A stretch of DNA of 56,215 nt. Source: Bacteroidales bacterium. Its GTDB lineage: Bacteria; Bacteroidota; Bacteroidia; Bacteroidales; UBA932. Shown here piece by piece: positions 8,762 through 19,977 of this stretch (the first letter of the stretch is position 1; each line of letters opens with the position of its first letter). The notes under the pieces were generated by a model. That model saw nothing but the letters and a program-made list of their open reading frames with translations. It was not told the DNA's origin and did no database searches. Location of the stretch: the NCBI GenBank assembly GCA_017614715.1, contig JAGABI010000065.1, positions 1-56,215 on the forward strand. The letters are read 5' to 3'. Position numbers and translations under genes: made by a program.

Positions 8762-9557
8762 TCAGCTTTTTGGACAGATAGAGGCGCTGCAGAGTTGTCT
8801 CTGCGTCGGTCTTGACCCCGATTTGGACCGCCTACCGGCAGTGCTGGACGGGGAGCAGTATCCATTGTTCATTTTCAACCGTGAGATTATAGACGCCACA
8901 GCGCAGCATGCGGTATGCTACAAGCCCAACACCGCCTTTTATGAGTGCTACGGCAGCTGGGGCTGGCAGCAGTTTGAGATGACGGTGGCCTATATCAAAG
9001 AGCATTACCCTGAGAAGATGGTGATTGCCGATGCCAAGCGTGGCGATATAGGCAACACCGCCGGCCGCTATGCAAAGGCGTTCTTTGAGAATATGCCTTG
9101 CGATGCGGTGACCGTAGCCCCCTATATGGGGCGCGATTCGGTGGAGCCTTTCCTCGCATACAAAGACAAATGGACCGTGGTGCTGGGGCTTACCTCCAAC
9201 GCCTCTGCAGAAGATTTTGAGATGCAGGATGACCTGTATCGGAAGGTGATTGAGACCGCGATGCAGTGGGGCACCCCCGACAACCTGATGTTTGTGGTTG
9301 GGGCGACCCGGCCGGAGATGCTTGCCCGCATACGCACCTTCTGCCCCGACAACTTTTTCCTGGTGCCCGGCGTAGGAGCCCAGGGCGGCAGTGTGGAAGA
9401 TGTATTGAAAAACGGCGCCAACAGCCGCTGCTCGGTGCTGATAAACTCCTCAAGGGGTATTATTTATGCCTCCAGGGGGGATGATTTTGCTGCGGCTGCG
9501 GCTTCAGCGGCGCTGAATCTCAAAATGCAGATGCAGGGGATAATTATCGCAAGATAA
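8751..9557 (+). CDS. pyrF: orotidine 5'-phosphate decarboxylase (long form)
   Basis: Decarboxylates OMP to UMP, the last step of pyrimidine synthesis. It has 268 residues, the length of the group 2 enzymes found in Bacteroidota, mycobacteria and some others. LCVGLDPDLDRLP opens the barrel, the catalytic Lys and Asp lie in DAKRGDIGNTA, and the phosphate-binding end reads VPGVGAQGGS and NSSRGIIYAS. The gene begins inside the 3' end of the dipeptidase gene, so the two are co-transcribed and perhaps translationally coupled, although no metabolic link is obvious. Confidence 0.96.
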   Translation: MTGNQLFGQIEALQSCLCVGLDPDLDRLPAVLDGEQYPLFIFNREIIDATAQHAVCYKPNTAFYECYGSWGWQQFEMTVAYIKEHYPEKMVIADAKRGDIGNTAGRYAKAFFENMPCDAVTVAPYMGRDSVEPFLAYKDKWTVVLGLTSNASAEDFEMQDDLYRKVIETAMQWGTPDNLMFVVGATRPEMLARIRTFCPDNFFLVPGVGAQGGSVEDVLKNGANSRCSVLINSSRGIIYASRGDDFAAAAASAALNLKMQMQGIIIAR

Positions 9558-9558
9558 G

Positions 9559-9589
9559 TTTGCATTTCCGCTATTTCGTGTTACATTTG
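9559..9589 (+). promoter_or_regulatory. Bacteroidales promoter of rho
   Basis: TTTG at 9559-9562, exactly 19 bases, then TACATTTG at 9582-9589: a full consensus match. It predicts a start near 9594 and a leader of about 50 bases. That leader holds a G-run (9602-9607) facing GCCCTCC (9619-9625) and could fold weakly. Confidence 0.75.
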
Positions 9590-9647
9590 CATACCTCAAT
9601 TGGGGGGCGGGATTCTTTTGCCCTCCGTTTTATCATCAATTTTTTAT

Positions 9648-11441
9648 ATGTACGACATAATAGAACTCAATGGCAAGAGTAGGGAAGAGTTGATAGAGAT
9701 TGCCAAAAAGCTTAAAGTCAAAAAGCCCGAATCCATATCGGAGAAGGACCTCGTGTATGTTATCCTGGACGAACAGGCTATCCAGAGCAGTGAACCTATA
9801 AAGAGAACCCGTGCCACCAAGACCAAGACGGCTGCACAGGCTGCATTGCAACCCGATGCAGAGGCCCCTGCCGCCCCGAAAAAACGAGGCCGCAAGCCCA
9901 AAGCAGAGAGTGTTGCGGCGGAGCCTGCAGCTGAAGTTGCACCGGCTCAGCCCGCGGCAGAGGAGAAGCCTGCCCGCAAGCGGATATCCCGTGCAGCCAA
10001 GGCTGTCAAGGTAGAGGAGGTTGCCCTTGCAGAGGCACCCCAGGCGGAACCGCAGCCAGAGCAGGAGCAGAACCAGCGCGCTGCCCGTCCCCGTATGCGC
10101 AAAGGGGCGCCGGAGGCCTCCAGGGAGCCCTACACTCCGCAGCCCCAGCCCGCTCAGCAAATGCCCCGTGAGCAGCAGCGCGAGCAGCAACCCCAGCAGC
10201 CCCGCCCTCAGCAGCCGACTCAGAACCAGAACAATAATCAGAATAACAACCAGAATAACAACAACCGGCCGCAGCAGAACCAGCAACCCCAGCGTCCCCG
10301 CATTGAATATGACGGAGTGGTGCAGGCGAGCGGCGTGCTGGAGGTGATGCCGGACGGTTACGGCTTCCTCCGTTCTTCTGATTACAACTACCTCAATTCT
10401 CCCGACGATATCTATGTATCGCAGGCGCAGATAAAGAATTATGCCCTCAAGCCGGGTGACACCATCCTGGGCGACATCCGTCCTCCGCGTGAAGGCGACA
10501 AGTATTTCCCGCTGGTCAAGATACACACCATCAACGGCCGCAGTCCCGAGTTTATCCGCGACCGCGTACCGTTCGACTTCCTCACCCCGCTTTTCCCGGA
10601 CGAGAAGTTCAACCTTACCGGCAACGGTCATAACAGCAACATATCGGTGCGCATAGTGGATATGTTCACTCCCATCGGCAAGGGTCAGCGCGGCTTGATA
10701 GTGGCGCAGCCAAAAACCGGTAAGACGGTGCTGCTTAAAGACATAGCAAATGCGATTGCAGACAACCATCCCGAGGTGTTCATGATGGTGCTCCTCATTG
10801 ACGAGCGTCCCGAGGAGGTTACCGACATGCAGCGCAGCGTAAAGGCGGAGGTCATAGCCTCTACCTTCGACGAACCTGCGGAACACCATGTGAAAGTCGC
10901 CAACATTGTGCTGGAGAAGGCAAAACGCCTGGTGGAGTGCGGCCATGACGTGGTCATCCTGCTGGATTCCATCACCCGCCTGGCCCGTGCTTACAACACC
11001 GTGCAGCCCGCTTCGGGCAAGGTACTCTCCGGTGGTGTGGATGCCAACGCCCTCCACAAGCCCAAACGCTTCTTTGGCGCAGCCCGCAACATAGAGAACG
11101 GAGGCTCCCTCACCATACTTGCCACCGCCCTCACTGAGACCGGCTCAAAGATGGACGATGTGATTTTTGAGGAGTTCAAGGGTACCGGTAACCTGGAGCT
11201 GCAGCTGGACCGCAAGCTCTCCAACAAGCGTATTTTCCCTGCAGTGGATGTCACTCTTTCAAGTACCCGTCGTGACGACCTGCTCTACAATCCCGACCAT
11301 GTGAACCGTATCTGGATACTGCGCAAGTATCTATCCGATATGAATTCAGTAGAGGCAATGGAGTTCATGAAGACCCGCCTCGAGCGCACCCGCGACAACG
11401 AGGAGTTCCTCTTCACGATGCAGTCGGATTCTCTGGATTAA
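9648..11441 (+). CDS. rho: transcription termination factor Rho
   Basis: Hexameric RNA helicase that ends transcripts. It has 597 residues from the ATG at 9648; an in-frame upstream start at 9600 lies in the leader. Residues 1-45 are the Rho N-terminal domain ([15 protein letters not shown]). Residues about 50-215 are a low-complexity insert rich in Ala, Glu, Pro, Gln and, at its end, Asn (runs of NNNQ). The RNA-binding cold-shock-like fold follows ([14 protein letters not shown]), then the ATPase: Walker [36 protein letters not shown], and the Q/R-loop region [12 protein letters not shown]. Its stop overlaps the convergent tamB-like gene by 4 bases. Autoregulation is likely but not visible. 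Confidence 0.97.
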   Translation: MYDIIELNGKSREELIEIAKKLKVKKPESISEKDLVYVILDEQAIQSSEPIKRTRATKTKTAAQAALQPDAEAPAAPKKRGRKPKAESVAAEPAAEVAPAQPAAEEKPARKRISRAAKAVKVEEVALAEAPQAEPQPEQEQNQRAARPRMRKGAPEASREPYTPQPQPAQQMPREQQREQQPQQPRPQQPTQNQNNNQNNNQNNNNRPQQNQQPQRPRIEYDGVVQASGVLEVMPDGYGFLRSSDYNYLNSPDDIYVSQAQIKNYALKPGDTILGDIRPPREGDKYFPLVKIHTINGRSPEFIRDRVPFDFLTPLFPDEKFNLTGNGHNSNISVRIVDMFTPIGKGQRGLIVAQPKTGKTVLLKDIANAIADNHPEVFMMVLLIDERPEEVTDMQRSVKAEVIASTFDEPAEHHVKVANIVLEKAKRLVECGHDVVILLDSITRLARAYNTVQPASGKVLSGGVDANALHKPKRFFGAARNIENGGSLTILATALTETGSKMDDVIFEEFKGTGNLELQLDRKLSNKRIFPAVDVTLSSTRRDDLLYNPDHVNRIWILRKYLSDMNSVEAMEFMKTRLERTRDNEEFLFTMQSDSLD

Positions 11442-14400
11442 TCCACCTTTCTTGCGGTGGAATCAAGGGGTGCTTCGCCAACTGGCGGGGCACTTCTCTT
11501 TTCATCTGTACGGTTGCGGCGGAACAGGTCGATAAACTTGTTGAACTCCTGCTTGAAGGAGATGCCGACTCCGTTGCGCTGGGTCTGGTCAAGGTAGTTG
11601 CTGTATTCGTCGGCAGAGTGTGAGAACAGTTTCAGGCGGGTCTTGCCGCTGCGGTCAAGTTTGATCTCCACGTCCACGTCGCCCACAATATCCTCCCGGG
11701 TGCTGGTCATGTAGCGCCTGTTGCCTATGTTGCCGTTCACGCTCACGCGGTTGTTTATCAACTGTGTGGATACCGCCACGTCAAAGATGTCCTGGCCGTT
11801 GCTGCTGGGCTGGTAGTTGAATCCGAGGTCAATGGGGATGTTGAGCTGCTGGAAGATGCTGTTCAGCTGGTTGCTCATGATCTCGGTGGCGTTGAAGTAT
11901 GAGAGGGAAGTGTTGTTCACAATGCCGCTCTGCTCGTCGGGGATAAACGATCCCGACAATATCAGCGCCAGGAACTGCCGCATGCGCTTCTCTTCTGTGT
12001 TCAGGGTGTTGTCTATCATCGCCTTGGTGGTCGGGTCAAGGTCGGAGATATCTATCGTGAAGCTCAGGTTGGGGTTGGCGAGTTTGTCGGTAACCCAGAT
12101 TCCGCAGTTGACAGGGCGGCGGAGTGATGAGCTGCTGCTGCTTCCGTCGGCCAGAAGGGGCGATATCGAAGCCTTGGTTTTGTACGAAGCGGTCATGTTG
12201 AGCTCCGATTGCATGATGTCTCCGGTAAAGTGTATCGTGCTGCCGTTGTCAAGGGTGAAATCGCGAGTTACGAGTCCCAGCAGGGCGAGCCGGTAGTTGC
12301 CTTCAGATACGGTGTAGTCGCCCATTATAGAGAAGTTGTTGTCTATGACGGTGATGTCCACCGTGCCGTTACCCTTTACCCGCAGCGCATCCCCCCTGTC
12401 GCTGTCAACCTCAATGTTGAGGTCGGCCTGCTCGGTGGCCCTGATACGGGCATAAACGTTTACACCAGTACTACCTGCAAGCTCCTCTGCCTGCCCTTTG
12501 ACCTTATACAGGCTTATCAGGGAGTCGATGGAAGAGAGTCGCGGTTTGGGGCGGGTGTCCACAAAAGTCAGGATGGATGTGCTGGAATTGGTGGCGTTGC
12601 CAATGGGTATGTTCATAACCGTCCCCTGGCGTGTCATAACGTCCAGGTTCAGGTCGATTTTGTTCAGCGGCCCGGTTATCCCTATCCTGCCGGATGCATA
12701 GGCTTTCCCGTAGAATGTAGGGTTGTCGGCCAGGACGGTGTTCAGCCCCATAATGTTGTTGGCCCTGATGTTGAGCCCCAGGTTGAAGTCCTTGAAATGG
12801 TTGTGTGTCACCTCTCCGCTCAGGCGCCCGGTCCCCTCTTCCATATCGCGGATGTTGAAGTCCCGGAGGGTAATCTTGCGGCTGTCCACATCCACATATC
12901 CGTCCAGCCTGTAGGGGACCTGGGTGTAATCCAGCTTAGCGCAGAAGTCCTCTATATGGGCTCCGTGGCAGCTGACGTCAAGCTGCGACAGCGGCCCGGA
13001 TATGGTGATGTCGGATGTGAGGGTGCCGCTGACGTCGGTTGCAAGGGTGGATATGAAAGGCTCTATTGCGCCGACGCTCATCTTCTCTGTCTTGATTTTA
13101 GCAAACAGGTTGGATTTGACCGGTTCGTAGTAGCCTGTGGCAGAGAGTACCTGTTTCCCCTGTACGGTATTGGTGGCCAGAAGGTTGGCCCTATGGAGGG
13201 TGTCGTCCCACTTGCTGGTGAGAGCTATCTGCCCAATCTCTTGTTCTGCCAGGAAGAGTGAATCCACGGCAATGTCGGCAATCAGGTCGGGGTGTGAGAA
13301 AAGTGAAGAGAGTTTACCCTCACCCGACAGCTTTCCCCGGATGTTTATCGGGTCCTTCATCAGCATGTTCACCAGGGAGAGGTCGAGATTGTCGATATCA
13401 AAATTGCAGGACTCCTCCTGGCTTTCGGAGAGTATGCCGTCGGCGGCGATTCCCTGGTCGCGGTTGTATATCTTGAGGTCGTTTACTACGATATGTTTGT
13501 CGGAGAAGTACATAGAAGAGGGGTCAATCTTCCACTCTTCACCGCCGATCCGGAAGAAGGAGTGCCCCAGATGGAGCAGCATTTTCTGGTTCCCCTCGTT
13601 GAGGTTGGGGAAGGATACCATCGCATGCAGGTGGCCGGCATCGAGCGAATCGGGGTCATTGCAGTAATCCGCGGTCATCAGGGCGCAGTTGCCGGAGCAA
13701 TCGGCCTTGATGCGTCCTTCAGAGAAGGTGACGTCACCGACGCGAATCAACTGTGTGGCAACGTTTGCAGATGATGACCTCTGAAGGAAATCGAATCCGG
13801 CGTCAAGGTCCTGGACAAAAACGTTGTTGTAGGCGAGCAGCGGTGACTTTACAGACACTGTCCCGGTACTGTCGCCGGGCGATTTGATGGCGATGGATGT
13901 GCCGTTCTCTATGTGTATTCCCGGTGAAAGGAATCCCAGGAGGTTACTCAAGTCTCCGGCTTTTACATTGAGGTCATACCGGTCGCTGCCCAACACGGGC
14001 TGCTGCTCCATCCTCTTGGCCAGATTGTCCAGTTTGCCCAGCAGCACCAGCCCTTCAAGCTGCGGGATTATGTCTGTTACAAAGGCGCTGCCGCGGTAGC
14101 GGGCTTTCAGCATATTGCTGTTGATGCCCAGCATGTAGCGTTTGTCTGAGTTGAAAGATATCACCTCGATGTCGTCAAGGGGGAAGGTGCCGTCCTGGCT
14201 CTTGCACTCTATGTCGGAAACGTTGATCTTGCCCATCAGCCGCCCGTCCGGCGTTTGGGTGAAATCTGCCATGGCGTTGAGGCGGGTGCTTGATACTGGG
14301 CGCTTGTCAAAGTTCAGGGCTGCCAGGTCGGCGTAGCCCAGTGAGAGCTTTATATGATAGAGACTGTTGCCTGATGCGCTGGAGGGGGCGAGGATACCCT

Positions 14401-15916
14401 GCAGCATGAATTTAAGGTTGGGGTCGGCACATACCACCCGACCTTCAAACTCTTCGCTCTTCCAGTTGCCGGCGGCGGAGATATTGGTGTATTTATAACC
14501 GTTGAATTCAATTGCGGGGATGGAGATATCGTCTATGTAATACTCAGACTTTCCAGGTTCGTATGCAAACAGACTCGATACAGAGGCGCGGCAAGTTACC
14601 TTGCCAAGGCTCTTGTTTTGCAGGAGGTGTCCTATGTTGAAATCCTTGATGTCCATATAGCCAAGAATCTCGTAGCCCTGGTTCAATACGTCGCGGCATA
14701 TTATATCCACCTTGCCGCCTCCGATGTCGCTGTCCACCTTGCCGTAAGCCACAAAATCCTCGAAAAGGCCGTTGAGGGTGCCGGTAAAGCGGAAGCGGGT
14801 GCCGGGGGCCAGTTTGGCGATGGACGATTTGTCAAAGTGCTTCTTGTCTGGAGAACACTGCCAGGCAATCTCAGCCACGTCCTTCATCGTGGTATAGCTC
14901 TTGTTCACCTTGATGGTGGCCATAGTGCTCTTGTCGTCGGGAAGGCCCACCAGATGGGCACTTATGTCAACGAAACTCTCCCGTGAGCCGGAATATGCAC
15001 GGAGCGATTCTGTGGTCAGGTTGGATACCGTTCCGGATACGTGACCGTCCAGGATGAGTTTCAGTTCCAGATAAGAGATATTTTCGGCAAAGTGCTGGAT
15101 GCTCCTCAAATCCAGCGTGGACTCATTGATGGTTGCATCCAGGCCGACTTTGTCAAAGAATTCGTTGAAGTCGCTGAAATCCTTGAACGATATTTCGGCC
15201 TTGGGAATGTCTAATTTGGAGAATGTGTCGTCGTAATTCAGCTTGGCAATGTGGAGGCCGGTGGAGTCGTACCCGGCATCAAAAGAGAGGTTTTTGAGCT
15301 GGGCGCCGCTTCCCTCTTCCCGCAGGGCAATCTTCCTGACCTTCATGGATGCACTTTTCCCGTCGTACTTCACGTCGCGTATATCCACGTTCAGGCCGGT
15401 TACCAGCAAGTCGTTGAAGTCAATCATGCGGGGCGATTGCTCCCGGTTGACATGGCTGGCGCCGTCATCGTAGTTGACCACCTTGAAATCGTTGAGAATC
15501 AGGCGGCCCACATGTACGTCCATTTCCGGAAGCGAGAAAGGTTTGTCGGGTTCAGGATTATCGTTTGCGGGGAAGTTTGAGGGATATATCGCCCCGCTGT
15601 CAAGGATTAAGCGGTTGACCTTGATGTCTCCCTTTAGCAGCGAGAGTGGGGAGACCGATAGCATCGCCCTGTTGCACGCGACCAGGGTGTCGCTGCCGTT
15701 CATTACGCTGATATCGTCCATAATCACCCTGTCTATCAGGGCAAAGTGTACGTCGCCCACCTTGATGTCGAGCCCGGTTTTCTCGCTGACGGATTCCAAT
15801 ACCTTGTCGCATAGTGCCTTCTGCACTGCAGGGATCTGCAGCAGAACCACCGCGGCAACCACCAGCGCCACCAGTGCGGCCAGTATTGCCAGGGGTATCT
15901 TCATCCATCTTTTCAT
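11438..15916 (-). CDS. TamB-like translocation/assembly protein (DUF490, AsmA-like N-terminus)
   Basis: Very large envelope protein of 1492 residues, anchored by one N-terminal membrane helix (residues about 7-28, [16 protein letters not shown]) and otherwise periplasmic. After the anchor comes an AsmA/YhdP-like start ([27 protein letters not shown]). A long repetitive beta-rich body follows, with recurring patterns such as LSGEGKL and [12 protein letters not shown], and the TamB domain occupies the C-terminal third. Relatives bridge inner and outer membranes and are implicated in outer-membrane protein assembly or phospholipid transport. It is transcribed alone from a consensus promoter, divergent from gyrA, and runs tail-to-tail into rho. 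The Bacteroidota role is inferred. Confidence 0.92.
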   Translation of the reverse strand: MKRWMKIPLAILAALVALVVAAVVLLQIPAVQKALCDKVLESVSEKTGLDIKVGDVHFALIDRVIMDDISVMNGSDTLVACNRAMLSVSPLSLLKGDIKVNRLILDSGAIYPSNFPANDNPEPDKPFSLPEMDVHVGRLILNDFKVVNYDDGASHVNREQSPRMIDFNDLLVTGLNVDIRDVKYDGKSASMKVRKIALREEGSGAQLKNLSFDAGYDSTGLHIAKLNYDDTFSKLDIPKAEISFKDFSDFNEFFDKVGLDATINESTLDLRSIQHFAENISYLELKLILDGHVSGTVSNLTTESLRAYSGSRESFVDISAHLVGLPDDKSTMATIKVNKSYTTMKDVAEIAWQCSPDKKHFDKSSIAKLAPGTRFRFTGTLNGLFEDFVAYGKVDSDIGGGKVDIICRDVLNQGYEILGYMDIKDFNIGHLLQNKSLGKVTCRASVSSLFAYEPGKSEYYIDDISIPAIEFNGYKYTNISAAGNWKSEEFEGRVVCADPNLKFMLQGILAPSSASGNSLYHIKLSLGYADLAALNFDKRPVSSTRLNAMADFTQTPDGRLMGKINVSDIECKSQDGTFPLDDIEVISFNSDKRYMLGINSNMLKARYRGSAFVTDIIPQLEGLVLLGKLDNLAKRMEQQPVLGSDRYDLNVKAGDLSNLLGFLSPGIHIENGTSIAIKSPGDSTGTVSVKSPLLAYNNVFVQDLDAGFDFLQRSSSANVATQLIRVGDVTFSEGRIKADCSGNCALMTADYCNDPDSLDAGHLHAMVSFPNLNEGNQKMLLHLGHSFFRIGGEEWKIDPSSMYFSDKHIVVNDLKIYNRDQGIAADGILSESQEESCNFDIDNLDLSLVNMLMKDPINIRGKLSGEGKLSSLFSHPDLIADIAVDSLFLAEQEIGQIALTSKWDDTLHRANLLATNTVQGKQVLSATGYYEPVKSNLFAKIKTEKMSVGAIEPFISTLATDVSGTLTSDITISGPLSQLDVSCHGAHIEDFCAKLDYTQVPYRLDGYVDVDSRKITLRDFNIRDMEEGTGRLSGEVTHNHFKDFNLGLNIRANNIMGLNTVLADNPTFYGKAYASGRIGITGPLNKIDLNLDVMTRQGTVMNIPIGNATNSSTSILTFVDTRPKPRLSSIDSLISLYKVKGQAEELAGSTGVNVYARIRATEQADLNIEVDSDRGDALRVKGNGTVDITVIDNNFSIMGDYTVSEGNYRLALLGLVTRDFTLDNGSTIHFTGDIMQSELNMTASYKTKASISPLLADGSSSSSSLRRPVNCGIWVTDKLANPNLSFTIDISDLDPTTKAMIDNTLNTEEKRMRQFLALILSGSFIPDEQSGIVNNTSLSYFNATEIMSNQLNSIFQQLNIPIDLGFNYQPSSNGQDIFDVAVSTQLINNRVSVNGNIGNRRYMTSTREDIVGDVDVEIKLDRSGKTRLKLFSHSADEYSNYLDQTQRNGVGISFKQEFNKFIDLFRRNRTDEKRSAPPVGEAPLDSTARKVD

Positions 15917-15939
15917 CGGGCACTATTACTTTTAACTTA

Positions 15940-15970
15940 CAAAAATAAATAATCGGTGGGATTAATCAAA
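15940..15970 (-). promoter_or_regulatory. Bacteroidales promoter of the tamB-like gene
   Basis: On the minus strand TTTG (15970-15967), 19 bases, TATTTTTG (15947-15940): a full consensus match, 23 bases ahead of the ATG at 15916. Confidence 0.75.
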
Positions 15971-15986
15971 GGAGGTGAATTTTCAT

Positions 15987-16017
15987 TTTGCCAGCACTGA
16001 AAAAATGACTAAATTTA
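15987..16017 (+). promoter_or_regulatory. Bacteroidales promoter of gyrA
   Basis: TTTG at 15987-15990, 19 bases, then TAAATTTA at 16010-16017, which departs from TAnnTTTG only in the last base. The start would lie near 16022, about 28 bases before the ATG. It is back to back with the tamB promoter. The sequence AAAGGAGGTGA at 15968-15978 is upstream of the predicted transcript and so is not a ribosome site for gyrA. Confidence 0.65.
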
Positions 16018-16049
16018 CGCCCTTATAAGACACAAAAAGAGAATTGGAA

Positions 16050-18578
16050 ATGATAGAAGAAATGGACGATTTTCAGGGTAGGATTATCCCTGTCAATATA
16101 GAGAGCGAGATGAAGAGCTCGTACATAGATTATTCTATGTCGGTTATCGTTTCGCGAGCCCTCCCCGATGTAAGGGACGGCATGAAGCCTGTGCACCGCC
16201 GCGTGCTGTTCGGTATGGACGGCCTTGGCGTCGGCTACAGCGGCAGTACCAAGAAGTCTGCCCGTATCGTGGGCGATGTCCTGGGTAAATATCATCCGCA
16301 CGGCGACAGCAGCGTTTATGACGCCATGGTGCGTCTGGCCCAGCCCTGGAGCATGCGTTATCCGCTGGTTTTCGGGCAGGGTAACTTTGGCAGCGTGGAC
16401 GGCGACTCCCCGGCGGCCATGCGTTATACAGAGGCCAAGCTGGAGCGCCTGGCAGAGGATATCCTTGCCGACCTCGACAAGAATACGGTGGATTTCCGCC
16501 CCAATTTTGACGAGACTCTCCCCGAGCCGGTGGTTCTTCCCGCAAAGGCTCCAGTGCTGCTCCTCAACGGCAGCAACGGTATCGCCGTAGGTATGGCCAC
16601 CAACATGCCGCCTCACAATATCACCGAGGTCTGCAACGCAATCTGCGCCTATATCGACGATCCCGAGATTACCGTAGAGGGGCTCATGGAGCATATCAAG
16701 GGCCCCGATTTCCCCACCGGCGGCATCATTCAGGGCCTGCAGGGAATCAAGGATGCCTTTGAGACCGGCCGCGGACGAATCGTAATCCGTTCCAAGACAG
16801 AGATAGAGGTCTCTGAAAGCGGGCGCGAAACCATTGTCATCAGCGAGATTCCCTATCAGGTGAACAAGCGCGAGATGATAGAGAAGATTGCAGAGCTTGT
16901 AGAGAACAAGAAGATTGACGGCATCTCATATATCAACGACGAGAGCGACCGCAAGGGTATGCGGGTAGTCATCAAGCTTAAGATGGGGGCATCCTCAAAC
17001 GTGGTGCTCAGCAACCTGTATAAATATACCCCGGTTCAGTCCAGCTTCTCGGTGAACAATATCGCCCTGGTAGATGGCAAACCCCGCCTGCTCAACCTCA
17101 AGGACCTCATCCACTATTTCGTGCGCCACCGTCATGAAGTTGTGGTGCGCCGCGCAAAATTCGAGCTGGACAAGGCAGAGAAGCGCGCCCACATCCTGGA
17201 GGGCCTGCTCAAGGCGCTGGATATTATAGACCTTATCATTGAGCATATCCGTGCATCCAAGACGGTGCAGGAGGCCCGCGACGGCCTGATGGAGAAGTTT
17301 GGATTCACCCAGCCCCAGGCAGACGCTATCGTGGAGATGCGCCTGCGCCAGCTCACCGGACTGGAGCGCGAGAAACTTCAGGCAGAATACGATGACCTGG
17401 AGAAACTGATCCACCACCTGCGCGAGGTACTTGCTGACGAGAGGTTGCAGCTTGGCATCATAAAAGATGAGATGCAGGAGCTGATAGCAAAATACGGCGA
17501 TGAGCGCCGCACGGAGATTGCTCCGACAGCGGACGACATCAACCCGGAAGATTTTTATAAAGATGAGGATGTGGTTATCACCATATCCCACCTTGGATAC
17601 ATCAAGCGTACCCCGCTGAGTGAATACCGCACCCAGGCCCGCGGCGGTGTTGGCAGCAAGGGGAGCACGACCCGCGACGAAGATTTCATAGAGCACATTT
17701 ATGTGGCCAACAACCATAGCACCATGATGTTCTTCACCGCAATGGGCCGCTGCTACTGGCTCAAGACCTACGAAATTCCCGAGGGTGTCAAGGCCTCAAA
17801 GGGGCGTGCCATCCAGAACGTCCTCAATATAGAGGCTGGTGACAGCGTGAAAGCATACATCAATGTCCGCAACCTGGGCGATGACGAGTTCGTGGATAAC
17901 CACTTCGTGGTGATGGTCACCAAGAACGGTACCTTCAAGAAGACTTCGCTCCGCGAATATTCCCGTCCCCGCAGCAAGGGTGTGAACGCAATTGTTGTCC
18001 GCGAGGGTGACGAACTGCTCGAGGCAAGGCTCACCAACGGCAACAACCTGATTTCCATCGCCAGCAAGCAGGGCCGTGTATGCAGCTTCCATGAGAGCGG
18101 CGCCCGTGCCGTGGGCCGCACCAGCATAGGTGTGCGCGGCATGGATATCGGCGATGACCCGGCCGCCAACGAGGTAATCGGCATGGTTTGCGTGGACAGC
18201 GGCCTGGCAGAGGACCAGCGTCCGCAGATACTCGTCGTGAGCGAAAACGGCTTTGGCAAGCGCAGCGATGTTGCAGAATACCGCATCACCAACCGCGGAG
18301 GCAAGGGCGTCAAGACCATCAACATCACGGAAAAGACTGGCGCGCTTATTGCTATAAAGGATGTTACGGACGACAATGACCTGATGATAATAAACCGTTC
18401 CGGTATCGCTATCCGCATGTCGGTAGATAATCTGAGGGTTATGGGCCGTGCAACCCAGGGCGTGAAGCTGATTAACCTCCGCGAAGGCGATTCAATAGCA
18501 TCCGTATGCGTGGTGCCTAAGAGCGAGGAGCCGGCCCTCAAGCCTGAAGACGGTGCAACAGAAGAAAGTAATAACTAA
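16050..18578 (+). CDS. gyrA: DNA gyrase subunit A
   Basis: Breaks and rejoins DNA in the gyrase A2B2 complex to add negative supercoils. It has 842 residues from the ATG at 16050 (a TTG two codons earlier is less likely). The catalytic Tyr126 is in [10 protein letters not shown]. The quinolone region reads [18 protein letters not shown], with Ser and Asp at the usual resistance positions, so it looks wild type. The wrapping domain has a GyrA box [10 protein letters not shown], which distinguishes gyrase from topoisomerase IV ParC. The six-bladed C-terminal propeller ends in a short acidic tail. The TPR protein follows after 17 bases. Confidence 0.97.
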   Translation: MIEEMDDFQGRIIPVNIESEMKSSYIDYSMSVIVSRALPDVRDGMKPVHRRVLFGMDGLGVGYSGSTKKSARIVGDVLGKYHPHGDSSVYDAMVRLAQPWSMRYPLVFGQGNFGSVDGDSPAAMRYTEAKLERLAEDILADLDKNTVDFRPNFDETLPEPVVLPAKAPVLLLNGSNGIAVGMATNMPPHNITEVCNAICAYIDDPEITVEGLMEHIKGPDFPTGGIIQGLQGIKDAFETGRGRIVIRSKTEIEVSESGRETIVISEIPYQVNKREMIEKIAELVENKKIDGISYINDESDRKGMRVVIKLKMGASSNVVLSNLYKYTPVQSSFSVNNIALVDGKPRLLNLKDLIHYFVRHRHEVVVRRAKFELDKAEKRAHILEGLLKALDIIDLIIEHIRASKTVQEARDGLMEKFGFTQPQADAIVEMRLRQLTGLEREKLQAEYDDLEKLIHHLREVLADERLQLGIIKDEMQELIAKYGDERRTEIAPTADDINPEDFYKDEDVVITISHLGYIKRTPLSEYRTQARGGVGSKGSTTRDEDFIEHIYVANNHSTMMFFTAMGRCYWLKTYEIPEGVKASKGRAIQNVLNIEAGDSVKAYINVRNLGDDEFVDNHFVVMVTKNGTFKKTSLREYSRPRSKGVNAIVVREGDELLEARLTNGNNLISIASKQGRVCSFHESGARAVGRTSIGVRGMDIGDDPAANEVIGMVCVDSGLAEDQRPQILVVSENGFGKRSDVAEYRITNRGGKGVKTINITEKTGALIAIKDVTDDNDLMIINRSGIAIRMSVDNLRVMGRATQGVKLINLREGDSIASVCVVPKSEEPALKPEDGATEESNN

Positions 18579-18595
18579 TTTATAACCGAACAATT

Positions 18596-19924
18596 ATGAA
18601 ACGCGTATTTATCCTTATGATGGTTGCGGCAATCACCGTTTCCGCAGCGGCACAAACGCTTTCCAAGAAGGAGCAAGACCTTCTCAAATATGCCAACAAG
18701 CTTGAGACCAGTCTCCAGAACCCCAAGAAAGCGGGTACCTACGAGCCTTGGCTCAAACTCTCGCAGGCATATTACGACATCTACGACTATCCCAATTCCG
18801 ATGTGTATCCCAATGCCCAGCGTTACGAGGTGCAGCTTCTGTCTAAAGCTAAACAGTGCACCACAGAAGAGCGCACCGTCGGCGACATGACCTATACCGT
18901 TGACTGCTACGCAGACAAGGATATCTATTACGATGCCAACGGCGTAGTCCAGTTCTGGCTGGTGAAGAAGCCGCTTATGGAGGATGCACTGGCAAAGTCT
19001 CTTGACGCACTCCTGAAAGCACACAAGCTTGACGAGTATGCATACAAGAACAAGAAGTACCCCGAGACTGCCGAGAAGATCCATACCGCTTACCACAATA
19101 CTGGCCTGTCTTACTATCAGGCAGGTAACAAGGAGAAGGCAGAGGAATTCTTCGAGAAAGCATACCACAGCACCGAGAACCCCATTCTCAACCGCGTGGA
19201 TACCATAGCCATATATTACACTGCCCTGATGGCCCGCGACAATGGCAAGATTGACAAGGCTATAGAACTTTTCAAAAAGGACCTGGATGCCGGCTATGCC
19301 GCCAAGGGTGAGATTTACGCAGCACTCGCAGACCTCTATCGCGAGAAGGGTGAAATGGATAACTTCAAAGAGACCCTGGAGAAAGGTTTCAGTGCATTCC
19401 CCGAGAACCAGCAGATTCTCGTAGGCCTTATCAACTACAACCTGGATACCAACGGCGACAGCAGCAAACTGTTTGAACTGATTCACCAGGCACAGGCCAA
19501 TGAGCCCAATAACGCCAGCCTCTATTATGTGGAGGGTGATATCAACAAGAAACTCGGCAACAAAGAGGCCGCCCTGGAGTTGTTCCAGAAGTCTTACGAC
19601 ATTGACAATACTTACCTGTTCGGTATCGTAAACAAGGGTATCATTTACTACGACGAGGCTCTGGAATATCAGGACAAAGCTAACGCTGAGCTCGATGACA
19701 CCAAGTATCAGGCGCTCATAGAGGAGGTGAACAACTCCCTCAAGAAGGCTATCGAGCCGTTTGAGCAGTCTTATGAGCTTGCTAAGGGTGACCCTGAGTT
19801 GCAGGTCGCAATTGCGGAGTACCTGAAGAACATCTTCTTCCGCTTCCGCACCCAGAGCGACGAGTATATGGCAGCATACGAAAAGTATGATGCTATTTAC
19901 AAACAGGCTACAGCATCTGAATAA
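18596..19924 (+). CDS. exported tetratricopeptide repeat protein
   Basis: Protein of 442 residues with a type I signal peptide (MKRVFILMMVAAITVSAAAQ, probable cleavage after AAAQ or AAA) and a mature part made mostly of helical TPR-like repeats. Examples are AYHNTGLSYYQAGNKEKAEEFFEKAY and the YYVEGDINKKLGNKEAALELFQKSY segment. It is probably periplasmic and a protein-interaction scaffold. It starts 17 bases after gyrA and is closed by a strong terminator, so it is the second gene of a gyrA unit, an arrangement that suggests housekeeping but gives no function. I do not recognise a named family. Confidence 0.8.
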   Translation: MKRVFILMMVAAITVSAAAQTLSKKEQDLLKYANKLETSLQNPKKAGTYEPWLKLSQAYYDIYDYPNSDVYPNAQRYEVQLLSKAKQCTTEERTVGDMTYTVDCYADKDIYYDANGVVQFWLVKKPLMEDALAKSLDALLKAHKLDEYAYKNKKYPETAEKIHTAYHNTGLSYYQAGNKEKAEEFFEKAYHSTENPILNRVDTIAIYYTALMARDNGKIDKAIELFKKDLDAGYAAKGEIYAALADLYREKGEMDNFKETLEKGFSAFPENQQILVGLINYNLDTNGDSSKLFELIHQAQANEPNNASLYYVEGDINKKLGNKEAALELFQKSYDIDNTYLFGIVNKGIIYYDEALEYQDKANAELDDTKYQALIEEVNNSLKKAIEPFEQSYELAKGDPELQVAIAEYLKNIFFRFRTQSDEYMAAYEKYDAIYKQATASE

Positions 19925-19929
19925 CAACA

Positions 19930-19959
19930 AGGCGGCTCAATCGAGTCGCCTTTTATTTT
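19930..19959 (+). terminator. rho-independent terminator after the gyrA-TPR unit
   Basis: Arms 19930-19938 and 19943-19951 pair over 9 bases (one wobble) around AATC, followed by TTTTATTTT. Confidence 0.88.
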
Positions 19960-19977
19960 ACTGATAGATAAAAAAAA

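Noticed and set aside
12209-13261. 350-codon open frame antisense to the tamB-like gene, with similar long antisense frames opposite rho, clpX and secA
   Set aside because: High G+C coding sequence often leaves the opposite strand open; these have no known domains, no promoters and odd composition.
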